64,000 bases of DNA from Blasia pusilla (GCA_050084515.1 CM114272.1:13516001-13580000); one strand, 5' to 3'. Numbered from the stretch's first letter, positions 1 to 13,200 are shown. The notes: generated by a model not told the origin, from the sequence alone. Made by a program: numbers and translations.

Positions 1-2469
1 GGATCTTCGCAGGTCTGGATTTTTCTAGGTGTTATATTGATGACATCGTAGTCTTTAGCACCATGGTTGAGGAGCATGAGCGACATCTAGAGTAGGTGTT
101 TCGACGATTGCAGTTACATGGGCTGAAGCTACATCCGGGCAAGTGCAAGTTCTTCTATGGCCAGATTGAGTACTTGGGTCATACGATATATCCAAGGGGC
201 CTTGGTGTGCAACAGACGAAGGTAGAGGCTATTTCACGCATTCCACGCCCTACACATGTGAGTCAAGTTCGTGCATTCATGGGATTGGAAAACTTCTATC
301 GACGGTACATCAAGGGTTTCAGTTCGATTGCAAAGCCGCTAACCTTGATGACCAAGGTGGATCAGGAGTGGCACTGGGGGGATGAGCAAGACAGAGCATT
401 TCATATGCTCAAGGATAGATTGACATCCGCGCCCATATTGAGGAGACCGATCAAGGGGACGTCCTTTCCAGTTGCATTCCGATTGGAGCATGTTGGGGCT
501 TGGAGGAGTGCTCACCCAACATGACGATGATGGTAGAGAGATCATGGTGGCTTGCGCTACTCACTCGAACAACGTTGCAGAGACAAAGTATAGCTCGTAT
601 GAGGATGAGTGCTTGGCTGCAATGTGGGCTGTTGCACATTTCAGATGTTATCTATTCGAAAATACCTTTACCATCATAACTGATCATCTGCCACTTAAGT
701 GGTTGATGGAGTCCGACAAGATTACAGGGAAGCTTGCAAGGTGGACCCTTTTGTTGCAGGAGTATGACTTTGAGGTGGTGCATAGACCTAGGACGCTCAA
801 CCAGGTGCATATGGTTTGAGCCATAACCCATGCCCGAGTCAGCGAGATGCGACTGGAGCTCGTTGGCGTGGTGAGAGTGATGAGGAGTTGGTGCCAGGAT
901 GGCATGCGTCAGCCTATATGGGCTTGTTGGCTATGGAGAGCAAGATTTCTGAGACTTTGATGGCGAGGTCTGATGGAGAGTCTTAGATCCATAGGCCGAT
1001 GAGGAGACAATAGGTGGCCGAGACACTCACGATGATGGAGTGGTCTTGGAGTACCTGCGTAGTGGCAGTGTCACGAGCACAGTGGGTGCTAGAGAGAAAG
1101 ATTGGATCCTACAGCGAGCCAGATGGTTCCGATGGGAGGACACACATGTGTTACAAGTGTGGGAGGATGGTAGAGTGCGTGAAGTGCCTCATCCTTTGCA
1201 GAGATGAGGGTGCGTCATGCCCACGAGGAGTTGGGTCATTTTGGAGTGAAGCGAACGTACAGCTTGCTCCAGATTCAGTATTCGTGGTGAGGCATGCAGA
1301 CTGACGTTCAATAGTTTTTTGCCATATGCATAGTGTGTGATCGAGTCTGAGCATCGTTCAATGCTTCGACTCCACAGTTGTATCTACTTCGATCATGGGT
1401 TTAGGTTATAGATGGAGTTTGGATTTTGCAGGACCTTTGCCTTTGACGGAGCGCCATCGTCGTTATGTGTTGGTGATGGTCGAGCACTTCTCGAAGTGGA
1501 TAGAGTTGGTTGCATTGCTTGACAAAGTGAATGAGGGAGTGGTGTATGCCTTCCTAGATCGAGTGTTGAGTCATTACGGTGCACCAGTTGAGGTGTTGAC
1601 AGACCAGGGTACAAAGTTCCGCGGGGATTTTCAAGCCTTGTGTGATCAGGCACTGATCAACCACCGCACTACTTTGCAAGAACATCCTGAGGCGGATGGA
1701 CTAGCGGAGCAGGTTGTGCAGACGGTGAAGAGAGGACTATGCAAGTATGGCTTGCAGAGAGGTCACCTAGGAGATTGGAACCATCAATTTCCGTGGTTGG
1801 CGATGGGATACAGATTCAGCAGGCAGGCATCCTTAGCGTCTTTCTCACGGTACTTGTTGCTTTTTGGCCTAGAGCCAGATTTACCTCCGTCCATTTGTGA
1901 GAATGTTGATGAGGCGTTGAACCTTGAGGAACTTGATGTATGGATGCGAACATGTTCTCAAAGGGGTTGAGTTGTTTTGGAGAGTTATGCCCATGGCGTT
2001 TGAGAACTTGGCGATTGCACAACATCGGGATACGTTGAGGTATGCGACTATTCGGGGAGGTGGTTATCGACCTACTATCCGGAGGTTTCATCAAGGAGAC
2101 TATGTCTACTTGTAGCAGACGGCACCCACGACGTTGGATGTGACTACAGGGCATACCATCTTGAGAGTGCGTGAGGTTTTGCCATCCGATGTTCTCTTAT
2201 TGGAGGGACGCGATGGTATGGTTTGGAAGGACCGTGTGCGTAAAACTGTGCGCCATGTCATCTTCCAAACATTGACGGTATAGTTGATCCAAGCTTAGCA
2301 ATAGTTCATGCAGGCTTGCGGTGTATGTTGTGTGGTTCCGCCCGTAGTGCATCCATTATGCTAGCCTGTGATGGGTGTTCAAGAGGATGGCATATGGCAT
2401 GTTTGACGCCACCTCTCACTAGGGTTCCTCAAGGACGATGGATGTGTCCCAGATCTACATAGAGTAGGT
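1..2469 (+). pseudogene. Ty3/gypsy element C: 3' part of pol (RT end, RNase H, integrase, PHD finger)
   Basis: Translated pieces in order are: the end of reverse transcriptase with the YIDD catalytic box (about 36-60) and connection region; RNase H (about 470-820, with TDHLPLKWLMESDK); an H2C2 integrase zinc region that is only weakly readable; the integrase core (1395-1970, with WSLDFAG, VLTDQG and an EHPEADGLAE segment as the likely D, D, E residues); and a PHD-type zinc finger near 2320-2462 (CMLCG ... CDGCSRGWH ... C). The 5' half lies outside the window. The reading frame is broken: a TAG at 93-95 sits where the related element context reads Gln, there is a frame change near 470, and there are several later stops. 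The last PHD cysteine pair reads CPRS instead of CPRC. The same domain order and wording recur on the minus strand at 37020-39830 and 2775-5860, so this is one family. It is a dead copy. Confidence 0.9.
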
Positions 2470-2659
2470 AGTTCTACATTCCGACTTATGTCTGTGACAT
2501 GGATGACAAGAAGGCGACTAATGATGGGGGCACATGAGCACCCATCCTTCTTGCTCTTAGCATCCGAGAGATGTATGTCGTGGTAGGTAGGGATAGATGG
2601 CTATCTGTAGTTAGAGGGACCTAACCACCAGCTATGAGGGCGATTGGAGATATTTTGGT

Positions 2660-2769
2660 ACTTCCTGTCTCGTTGTTTGGATGTCATGAGTTAGCATGGG
2701 ATCGTGCGTGTTTGTGTGTGTGTTTGGTGACAACGATGTATGTTGTGTAGCGATTTTTATGCGCACGAC
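2660..2769 (+). repeat. LTR-like end of element C
   Basis: After the PHD finger comes a conserved stretch ending in a purine-rich tract (about 2615-2645), also seen next to the terminal repeat of element A. It is followed by about 100 bp ending in CGATGTATGTTGT ... GCGCACGACA. This tail matches the 104-bp terminal unit of element A (36735-36838), which ends in TACGACA. The segment stops abruptly at 2769, where element B begins in the middle of its own PHD finger. Confidence 0.6.
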
Positions 2770-2774
2770 AGAGG

Positions 2775-5700
2775 TAAGAAACAACAAATGCCATCCTCTA
2801 GAACAACCATCACACACCAACATGGTGGCTGCATCGCTCGCACATCCACACAACATGTACCTTAAGCCCACAAGTACTACTGCCAAGCTTGAATCCACTA
2901 TCTAGTCCACGTTTGAAAGATGACGTAGTGCATAGTAGCGCACATGATCCTTCCAAACCATACCATCCCGTCCCTAAAAAATTAGGACTCTAGTTGGTAA
3001 CACCTCATGCACATGCAAAATCGTGCGCCCTACAATACCATCTAGCGTCGTGGATGTTTTTTGTTATAAATACACATAATCTCCATAATGAAACCTCCTC
3101 CACAAATAATTGTGTATCTCAATGTACCCCTATGCTGAGCAATACCTAAGTTCTCAAATATCATGGGCATACTTGTACAAAAAATATCCGCCCTCTGAGA
3201 ACATGCTTGCATCCACACATATGAGTCATCATGATCCAATACCTCTGCCATGTCACGTCAAACAACTACAGGTAAATCTAGGTCCCTCCCATGGAGCAAA
3301 CAATACGATGAAAACGACGCCAAGGATATTTTCCGGTTTGAAGTGATATCCCATAGCCAACCATAGCAACTATAGGTCTCTCTCTCTCAAGTGTCTGTGT
3401 AGCAAGCCATATGTGCATAATCCTCTCTTCATCGTTTGTAATACTCTCTATGCCAATCTATCAACCTTAGGATGATCTCTGGACATGATGCGGTGATCTA
3501 TCAATGCTTGAACGCACAAGACTTGAAACTCTCCCTTGAACTCGGTATCCTGGTTAGTCAACACATCCGTCGATGCACCAAAATGACTAAGCACATGATC
3601 TAGAAACCCATGAGCCTCTCCCTCGTTTGCCTTGTGCGAAAGTGCCACAAATCAAATCTATCCAATTGGAGAAATGCTCCAATATGATCAACACATACCT
3701 ACATACCTATGATGACGTCCCTTCAATGGCAAAGGTCTCGCAAAGTCCACACTCCACTGATAATCTATTCCCATAATCAAGAAAGGATGCAATTGCACAT
3801 TGGGAGCATATGAGGATGTTTGCACTTAGTCATACACCATACATCTGGCTACAAACTCTTGAACTTCATTATGCATGTCGCTCCACCAATACTGAATATG
3901 GAGTAAGTTGTAAGTATGCTTTACTCCAAAATGCCCCAACTCCTCATGGGCATGTCGCACTATAAGTCCTCGGTGGGAAGGATGAGGCATCATTCGTACC
4001 CTACCATCCCCCCACATCCATAAAATGTGTGTCCCCTCCCACCTGAACCTCTTGGCTCTCTGTAGGATCCGATCCCGCTCCCTAACACTTATTGTGTTCC
4101 CTATGACGCCAGTATGTAAGAACTCCACAACCTCCATGTCATCAAGGATATCATGAAAACCCGTTGCCTCCTCACTAATGTCCAAATCTAGAGACTCATC
4201 ATCCGAACGCACCATTGGAGTCACCACCTACTGCTAACTTGACATAGTCAACCAACAAAGAAAGGCACATGCTTGTCAACCAGGCACCATCTCCTCATCA
4301 CTCTCTTTGTGCCATCGAGCTCTTGTGTCATCTCTCTAACTCAGGCATGGGTTGCGAATCAACCCATATGCATCCTTGTTCATCCAACCTGGCCTATGAA
4401 CCACCTAAAACTCATACTCCTGTAGCAATAGAGCCCACTTGGCAAGCTTCCCCATAAGCTTGTTAGACTCCATCAGCCACCGTAATGGCTGATGACCGGT
4501 GATAAATACGAAAGGATTTCCGAATAGATAGTACCTCAAATGTGTTGAGGCTCACACTACAGCCAAGCACTCTCCCTCGTAGGAGTTGTACTTTGTCTCT
4601 ACACATACTATTGTTAGATCCGCTTGCATAAACCACAACGAGCTCCCTCTCCTCGTCATCTCTCTAAGTGAGCACCACTCTTAGACCCAATATACTCCAA
4701 TCCATACGTAATTGGAATGGAAAATCCCTAACTGGTCTCTGTAAAATGGGTGAGGATATCAAGATTTCATTGAGATCATGAAATACCCGCTCTTGATCAT
4801 CTCCCCAAAGCCAAACCTGATCAAGTCTCGTCAGCAGGGCCGAAGACTTCATGATCGCACTAAAACATTTGACATACGATCAATAGAAGTTTTCCAGTCC
4901 TAGAAATGCTCAAGCTCGACTCACATTTGTAGGGCATGGAATCTACGCAATAGCCTCCACCTTTGTCTTCCAAACACCTAACCCACCTAAGTATATGGTG
5001 TATCCAAATACTTGATTTGAGCTTTATCATGAAAGAACATACACTAGCTTTCCTTGATGTAACTTGAGTCCATGTAACTGCAATCTACGGAACACCTTCT
5101 CTAGGCATCACTCATGCTCCTCAACCATGGAACTGAAGATAAGAATATCCTCTACATAACACCGTATACAATCCAAGCCATCCAAAATCCTATCGATCAC
5201 TCTTTGGAACTCTATACGGGCGTTCTTCAACCCAGATGGTAAGAATCGCTATTGATACAAAAAATCTCTCCCAAACCGATGTATCCCCCAAATTGTTTTC
5301 TTTGCCCTATCCTCCATCCTGATAGAAAGCTAATGATAGCCAACATAGAGATCTAAAGTATTGAAGATCTTTGCATGCCCTAAAACATCAAAGATCTCCT
5401 CAAGAGTAGGCATGATGTACCAATTTGGCCTGATTTTTTGGTTGATAGCATGATAATCGCCACACATCCTCTTATTTCACGTTGCCATATATATCCTTCT
5501 TTGTCGACATGATTGTGGCACATGCATACTCCCCATGTGATAACTCCACGAATCCACCCTCCCACAAGTCTTGACTCCAACTCTAAATCAAGGCTTGCTC
5601 TATGTTGGAATACTTGTAGGATCAACGAAAGATCAACATATCACTAGCCAAATCTATTTGTATCCCGAGACCCTTCAAAGTACTCAAGTCTCACATACTG

Positions 5701-5860
5701 AAGGTAAAACAGCCTGCATGCCCTCTCAAAACCCTATGTATCTGTCGTCTCTCTCCTTCTGTCAACTCGAGAACTATCACAAGCTCCCAAGTTTCCATCA
5801 TGACCTCACTCAAAGAAGACGCAACCTCCATCTTTGGTTGCTATGTTGCAACCCTCGCCA
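2775..5860 (-). pseudogene. element B pol remnant: RT, RNase H, integrase, PHD
   Basis: The clearest pieces are RT/connection remnants (5860-4650, including a WLWGDDQERVFHDL segment at 4664-4852), the H2C2 integrase zinc domain (4227-3826, with HAHEELGHFGVKHTY and a final C-x2-Y where the second cysteine is lost), an integrase core fragment (3648-3448, where the DQG box has become NQD), the integrase C-terminal region near 3250-3040, and a partial PHD finger (about 2880-2775: MLCG ... CDGCSRGWH). The second half of the PHD finger is missing at the junction with element C. Many stops and frameshifts separate the pieces. Confidence 0.8.
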
Positions 5861-6094
5861 CCTTCGCTACAGCAAGCCCACTCTGACCTCCCACATTGGA
5901 ACAATGAACATGTGCTACTCTGGCTTCCTTTGTAGTCTTTGCTTGAACAATGTCCTTGTAAGTCCATGGGTGCCTATCTCTCCTTGCCTCACCCCCATCC
6001 AATGCCTCTACACACCCTGTAGGCATTGTGCTAACTCGTGGACGTGACGACATAGATGACACTTGCGTCCACCTCTACTTAGCCATACCTAGAC

Positions 6095-7080
6095 TGCCTA
6101 TCCATGTAAGATAATTGACTCAACAATTAAGGTCCATTTCTTATCCCAACACCTCTTTTTGTGATGCCTCTGTCACATCTGGCATTGCCGTAGTACCCGT
6201 TGCAAACCCCATGGTGTGCTTGCGCTCATATGTAGTGCGCTCCTCTAATGCTTGGGTCTCCTCATCCCATATCCAATGTCTGGTCCTCCTTAACGAAAGG
6301 CATGGGATGCTAAGAAGCTCACCAATTGAGGTAATGCTGCCCTTCACTCCCCCACCCTATTGGCTACTGCCAACAATGGTCCATAATCTTTCGTCACAAC
6401 ATGAGACCGACGCCCTCGACCCAAAATGACATCCACTATCAAGTGTGGTGCTCTCTAAACTCCATCATAAGCTCGCCTCAATACCTCCAATGGTAGAAGG
6501 TTTGTCCACCATAGCCGAAGACAATGTGCGCGTGATCCAACTCTCGCCACATCCAACATTACGGTAGGTCCTAGCCACCGCCTCACTTGATGCACACTCA
6601 TCATCACCCATGCACAAGTATCTCCCAACAATGATACATTCTCCATAATGTATGTTGGAGAACAAGTTTGACTCGATCTCTTGCAAGTGTTGTAATACTT
6701 GCAGCATTTCCCAAAACATCCTTGACCATGGATGCTAAAATCCAAACCCTCGATCAATTGATGAATGACCCAAACATGGCCCTCCAAAAATCACCAAATA
6801 AATGGTGCCAGCTCTATCCAAGTCATATGCCCCTAACAGGAAAAAATTGGCTGCTAGTGTATGTATATCCTTGTGGTGCAAATACTGGCAAGAAATCAGG
6901 ATATCTCTAGACCACCTCGCCACATGGTGCAATGAGACTTGGTGTGCAATCTCATCTCTCTCCACACAAGGGTATTGATTCACCCGTGTGCATGCCTACA
7001 ATTCTGTAGCCAATCCCGTGTTGATCCCTCTAAAGAGATCTAACACTTAGAGCCTCTCTTCAAAACATTGCCACACAACG
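6095..7080 (-). pseudogene. element B DNA cytosine-5 methyltransferase remnant
   Basis: Lying between the protease and RT remnants of element B, this stretch reads motif by motif like the methyltransferase of element A: an acidic VERDE segment after motif I, motif IV as FGGPCLG with the catalytic cysteine codon kept at 6774-6776, motif VI as PTYIMENVSLLGD, a motif VIII-like GSRAHCLRLWWTNL, and the C-terminal ERKHTMGFATG followed by a KEVLGQ-like end. The frame changes several times. Known chemistry of the family is transfer of a methyl group from S-adenosylmethionine to C5 of cytosine. This copy cannot make a full enzyme. Confidence 0.8.
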
Positions 7081-7169
7081 GATGTGGTATCCAATGGTGT
7101 CAATGTTACCTCTCCAAGAGCTCAATTTTCACCCAACTCTCTCTGCTATGGGAGAAAGGCACAACTCCC

Positions 7170-7870
7170 CACCTACCTCACAAGATCATCTGCACTCCTT
7201 TGTAAATCACGACTCGTACCCCATAACGATGAAGAGGTCTCATCAACATAGGAAGAGACACTCGCCATAGCATGTCTCTTCATAGGAAAATCCGCCATCG
7301 AGATGTCCTTCGCATGTGTGTTCCTCTGCAATAAATCTTTCCAACTAACACCACATGTGAATGTTGCCAACGTGATCACCATATCATCACGTGGTCGACC
7401 ACCTCGTCTCGCAAACTGCACAGGTAACTGACTCAACCGGCCATTACATGATTGCCATCCTGGCCGATAAGAAAGGGTCTCCTCCTAAAAATCAAGGATG
7501 ATTCCCAAGGGATATGCCATCGTACTCCTCACCAACACATCGTACAACTCACCTTGCGTCATAGTCGCACATGTGCGCACCATAGCACTATCCCTCGTAT
7601 GCTTTGGCTCGACTCTAAAAACTACCTCTTGTCAAGTCATATATTTCATGAATAACACGCCCCCAATAGAAGTATGTACCTGAAGGGGATAAGGATCAAT
7701 ATCGCCTTTCTGTAACCCCAACGCCAAACACGCCGCCTTCCCTAATATCAAGGGCTACGCTCTCAAATCAAGTAGGATGTGCTACGGGTAATACAATGTA
7801 TCCGTCGAACTAACCAAGTGAAACACTCTAGCTCATTTGTCCAAAAAACCATACCTCGTGTCACCAGGGT
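7170..7870 (-). pseudogene. element B aspartic protease remnant
   Basis: The region 7700-7790 aligns with the protease active-site region of element A. It reads LLDLRA, then a stop, then PLILGKA, where element A has LLHSGAQPLMLGK. The catalytic aspartate is therefore kept here, although the rest of the box is mutated. Positions 7436-7173 match the linker between protease and methyltransferase of element A (MSQLPVQF here, MSQVPVRF in A). Confidence 0.65.
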
Positions 7871-8014
7871 GGCTCTATAGATGATCAAGCTGACACATCC
7901 ACCAACTTTGCCGTTATAGCATGCCGTAACTGAGTGGGGGATGGCCTGAGCATATGGTCCGAGGGCAGGATGGGGAAGTTGAAGGGAATGGCTTACAATT
8001 TGGTTCAAGGTTGC

Positions 8015-8405
8015 AGACGGACATGTCCGGCCAGGCCTAGGTACTTTTGGCATGCTCCCAAGCCCTCCCATAAGCCATCCGAGCGTGTAACGTAGACCCG
8101 AGCTTGGCTAGTCCACAGGCTGCGTGCGGGCTACAAAATGGGTGCGGACTGGCATAGCACACAACATGTGGTAGATTTGCAAGGTGGGCTAGGCTCCCAT
8201 TGGCCAAGGCGCATCGTGCGCGGGCTATAATATGGGTGCGGATTGGCATATTGTAGCCAGTCCGCATGAAGCCCATGCACGGTTTGCCTCAGGCTACAAA
8301 ATAGGTGCGGATTGGCCAAGCCTGGGTCTACGTTACACGCTCGAGTGGCTCATGGATGGGCTTGGGTGTGAGCGGGGGACCCATTGGGCATGTCCGTGCC
8401 ATAGA
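8015..8405. repeat. fold-back (inverted-repeat) element
   Basis: The sequence 8015-8108 is the reverse complement of 8317-8405 over most of its length. The best block is 8085-8108 against 8317-8343 (GAGCGTGTAACGTAGACCC). The arms of about 80-90 bp enclose about 210 bp with three loose copies of a unit containing GGTGCGGATTGGC (near 8140, 8236 and 8306). This resembles a MITE or foldback transposon. No coding capacity was recognised. Confidence 0.65.
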
Positions 8406-9461
8406 CATACTTGTCCATTTCGGTGCAACCTTAGTTTGGGTAGGGAGAGCCGCTATTGGTGCCATGCTTGTTGGTTGTTCCATCGAATGGATGAGGTTGG
8501 GCAGATCTAACAATTGAGGTTTGATATATCTAACATTTTAGAGGTAGAGCTGTGGTTAGGGTAGGGGTAGCCTTGTAGGTTTAGGATTTTTCTTCTTCTT
8601 CTTTTAAAAAAAAAATATAACCATTCTTTTTTGGGGGATTTTTCTCTCCTAACTTCTTTTCCTTTAACAAAATTTAAATTCTACCAACTCTCTACTATTT
8701 TATATTTTCCCTTTTTTTTCAAGAATACTTCAACCCACTCTTTCGTGAGGAGATTTATTGAGTTCACATGTTAATTCCTAAAATTTGATTCGTAGTACCG
8801 TGTGTTTGTAGATATTAAATATGGTGGAAATGTCCCTTAGGATGGAGAGAAGGGCGCTTCACGATATATCACAAATCTACCACTTAAACCAAGACCTATC
8901 AAGAGACAACATAAGTATGCTCTATCAAATCATTGAAGTCCGACGTATCTTCATATCCTTCATTCAATCTTTCTTTGGTTCAATTATTATTTTTGTAATA
9001 TATGGTAATTCACTCAAAATTTATGTCCAAAATGTCATATTCCTCATACTTCCTATGTTGTCCAATTCAACACATCTTCACAATATTCAAAAAGTACTCC
9101 ATGCCGAGGCACAAAGAACAAATGGTCTACTTTGTGCTAAGAAAATAATGCAACAAAGACAAATAGAGGAGCAAGACATCATTCACCCATCTCCAACATA
9201 AGTTACTTCTAATATTTATTTTCATTCTTTATGGATGTTTGAATTTTCTATGAACTTATTACTAAATGCATTAATAATTGTGTTTTAAAGTTCATACTCC
9301 ATCAAACCCTACACACATACCTAACTTTCATAAGGTATTGTGTGGGGAGGCACAAAGATGAAAATGAGCTCTTCAAGGAGAGAAATTTACCCTTCAAAAA
9401 GAAAAAAGAAAGATCTATGAGAAAGAGTACCAGTGAAAAAAAATGTGTCAAGTAGACCTTG

Positions 9462-10100
9462 CGTTAACTTCTATTATGGAAACCATTGAAGACACTCCAA
9501 TGATAATTAGGGGGGAGCCCATCGACTATGAGGTCTACTCTTGGTGGCACTACTCATTTCTAATTATACTCATTTTTAATAATATAATATTTGCTCAAAT
9601 ATCTCAATTATAACTTCACTCATTCTTTACAATCCCACACGTGAGGATGTTTTTATAATTGAAGATGGTGGATATGAATTTCTTCATTATGGTTCAAGGC
9701 TTTGTATAGATAAGGTACATGAATATATATCTTCGACACTTAAACTAAAACAAGGAGATCGAGTTGTTGAGGATGCTTCTACCCTTATTTTGGAAACTAT
9801 TAAAGGCGCTCCATGGATAATTGGGGAGGGTAACCCATGGACTATGAGGCATACTCTTCATGGCACTATTCATTTCTAAGTATACTTACTTTTAATAATA
9901 TAATATTTTCTCAAATATATTAATTATAACTTTGGTCATTTCTTAAAGGCACACAAAGGAGGATGTTTTAACCGTTCAAGATGGTGGAGATGCATTTCTT
10001 CATTGTGGTTCAAGGCTTCGTATAGATGAGGTATATGGATATATATCCCCGATACTTAAGCTACAACAAAAGATCAAGTTGTTGAGGATGCTTCTACCCT
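9462..10100 (+). repeat. direct tandem duplication, unit about 314 bp
   Basis: Two diverged head-to-tail copies were seen, with TGGAAACCATTGAAG at 9477 matching TGGAAACTATTAAAG at 9791. Each copy contains a short open stretch translating as EDVFIIEDGGYEF...YGSRL in copy 1 and EDVLTVQDGGDAF...CGSRL in copy 2, separated by AT-rich sequence. They look like a duplicated exon-sized unit of a decayed gene or of the neighbouring Helitron. No family was recognised. Confidence 0.6.
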
Positions 10101-10289
10101 TATTATAACTCCCTTATCTATTCATGCCACTAATATTTATAAAGTCAATAAAGTCAACACGTTACTTAATGTTGCACACATGTTGAACTTTCAAGAAAGT
10201 GATGTAAAAAGCTACAACTACAAAGGAGTTTCAATCGCAGAATTGGACGTCATACTCTTGGTTATATGACGAAAGTATGGTCATCATGT

Positions 10290-13200
10290 AAGGTTCAACA
10301 TTGGAATTGAAGAAGATAAAGAGTAAAAGATTTCCAAACTCACATTTTGGGTTGTGTTGTGATACAATTGCCAATGTTGAAGAAGTCTCTAGCATTATTG
10401 GAATAACAAATTTTGGGCATGGGCCCTTAAAGCGCTTATTTTGTTACTTAGTGATACTCACGCTCGAGCTTACAATTCTATATTTCAGATGGCATTTGCC
10501 GTATTGTACATTACTGATCAAGTTGGTCGTATAGGATACTTCAGGATTCAGGATGGGATCTATTATTCTAGTGGACCACAACATCCTAATGTAGGGCATC
10601 CTCCCCAACTTGTGTAAATATACATTCATAATAATGACCATAAATTAAAGAATCGGTAAAAGGTTATGTCTCATGATCTTCATCTATACATCTTAAGAAG
10701 ACTACAAGAGATACTATATACATATAATCCGTATAAGGTTATTTTTTTGGCTTACTTCAAATGAGGCAAATGATATTAATATGCGCATTATCTTAAAAGC
10801 AAGTAAGAGAGGTCTTGATGCAAAGCGTTATCGTGTCGAGAGTTTTTCTTTGAGTAAGGATAGATCTTCTAGTCGCGGCAGTCGTTGATGCAAGATTAAA
10901 TCATCTAATTTTTTTTCCTATTTAGTATAGAATCATTACAAACACTCTCTATTCTCTCACAATAGGAATCACGAATGGTAGTGCTGAGGCGATCACTTCT
11001 TTATAACATCTAATCCTGAAATTTCTAACTATGAAGTCTCTATAAACTACTTTACGCTTGTACACAAGAAAAATGACACAACTAGTATTGAATCCTACTC
11101 AAGAAGACCTATTTATATCCATAGATTCATAAATAGTGACATACAAAGTACAATTCCAAATCCTTCTATACGTGACAATACGAAATATCACCGGAGTTGT
11201 TGATTGCATAACCTAATTCATGAATATCTCTCCAAAGTGATAGACTAGATAACAAGTAAACTAGTATCTATCTACAAAGAGAACCTTAATATGGTATGAG
11301 TTAAGAAAAGGAAAATCGAGTACGACTTGTGCTTTATCCTTATCCATGCTTTACATACATCCTCTATTCTCCTCAAGAATGGGTTAAGGTGGAGTTGCTC
11401 TCCCAAAAAGGATAATCCACTCTCATTAGAAAAGTAACATGTCCACATATATCATACTCTCAAAACTCTCAAAGAATAGATAATGGCCAACTCACTCTTC
11501 CAAGAGGGATAATTCACTCTCATTAGAAAAGTAACAGGTCCAAATCCATCAACTATCCCTAGAGTAATAGAGGGAATTCTTTTAAGATAAAAAGTCTTTC
11601 CAAATAATCATCTCCACATATATCATACTCTCAAAACTCTCAAAGAATAGATCATGGCCAACTCACTCTCCCAAGAGGGATAATCCACTCTCATTAAACG
11701 AGCAAAGAAGCCAATGCTACAAGAGAAACTCCAAAAAGGAAGTATAAGGTGGTGAAAGTCCCTCCTATTTATGTACTCACAAGGAATCCACAAGAGTATA
11801 AAATAAGGCTAATATTATCTTGTGTTAGAGGACTTCCTCTCAAGGTTTAGCCAACCCCAGTTTGACACAAATAGATTATTCTTTATCTCATTCTAAAATA
11901 TCTTGGTAAATCTATTTCATCTCCTCTCAATCATCTTAGACTTGACTTCTTCATCAACCAAAACTACTTTAACTTTATTTTCATTAATACACCAAAACAC
12001 TATTTTCATTTTCTATTTCTCATGTTTCATTTAATACCTCTATTCCTAAAGTTAGGCCCGCACAAATGAAGCACCATAAAGAGGTTTAAACATTTTTTTT
12101 CTAAGCTAATTTATTTAATACTTATAAAACTCACTCTAATACTAATAAGAGTGGAATATACATAATGAATCATTTTACTACACAATAACGTTTGAACTTA
12201 CCTGCTACTTTTGAGATTGCAACTCTTTTTCCGAGAGACAATAGTGAACATTTTGGTCGTCTTGATATTGTTGTTTGATTACATGAAGGGGGTGTACATC
12301 ATATATCTGACGTAAAAGTGGCTTACATTCTACTATATATATATATATATATATATAAAATTTATCGATGATGAAGCATGTTGAAATCTTGGTATACCTC
12401 TTGGTAGATTTCAACATGATAAGAATATATAACTCTCCAAGGAGTCAATGGATGAGGAGGGGGATAATAGACAGATTTCTGAGGGTAGATGAACAAAATT
12501 AGTTATTACCTTAAAATTTGCATGTTTTTTTTACTTCAAACATGAATGTGAGCAAAAGATAATAATCAACTACTTCAATTTTTTGGACTTACTCAAGAAT
12601 ATATGGTTGATGTATATACAATTTTTGAAATGCAACGATTATGTTGGATTTACTTTAATCAAAAGGAGTTGAGGTCTGAGCTATATCAAGGTAGAAAGGA
12701 TGTTTTGCATCAACATGATAGTGATAGTAGAAAATTTGGGAAACACATTGTCGTACCCTTTTCTTTTATTGGAGGTCTATATCACATACATTAACTATAT
12801 CAAGATGCAATGACAATTTTTAGACACTTGGGAAAGCCTAGTTATCTTTTTTACAATGAACTCCATTCCCAATTGGGAAGAGATTACATTAGCATTGTTA
12901 CATGTTCAAATGGCTTTAGACCAACTAGATTTGGTAGTGCGAGTTCTTCTACAAAAAGAAGAAGGAGTTATTATGATTATTAGGAAGAAGCATATCCTAG
13001 GTTGGGTTGTGGGATACATTCATGGAATGGAAATCCACAAGAGAGGTCCCTATTTTAATCATCGTAGGCTATGAGGACAAACCACAAACCACTTTGGATT
13101 ATGATGCTATAATAACAACTAAATCCCGAATTGTGACACTCAACCAAGATTTTATTCTAGTGTAGCTACTTGCATGGAACATGGTTCTTATGGATATATA

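Larger units (their letters stand above)
2770..7870 (-). mobile_element. Ty3/gypsy element B, methyltransferase-carrying, decayed
   Basis: Reading the minus strand from about 7870 down gives protease, cytosine methyltransferase, reverse transcriptase, RNase H, integrase and a truncated PHD finger. This is the same order as element A, with continuous recognisable similarity to A throughout. No terminal repeats were found: the 3' end is cut inside the PHD domain where it meets element C at 2769/2770, and the 5' end fades near 7870 before any gag. Stops and frame changes occur in every domain, so the copy is old and inactive. Confidence 0.8.

Noticed and set aside
8821-9201. 126-codon plus-strand ORF
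   Set aside because: Open but AT-rich, no domain, surrounded by decayed repeats; not enough to call a gene.
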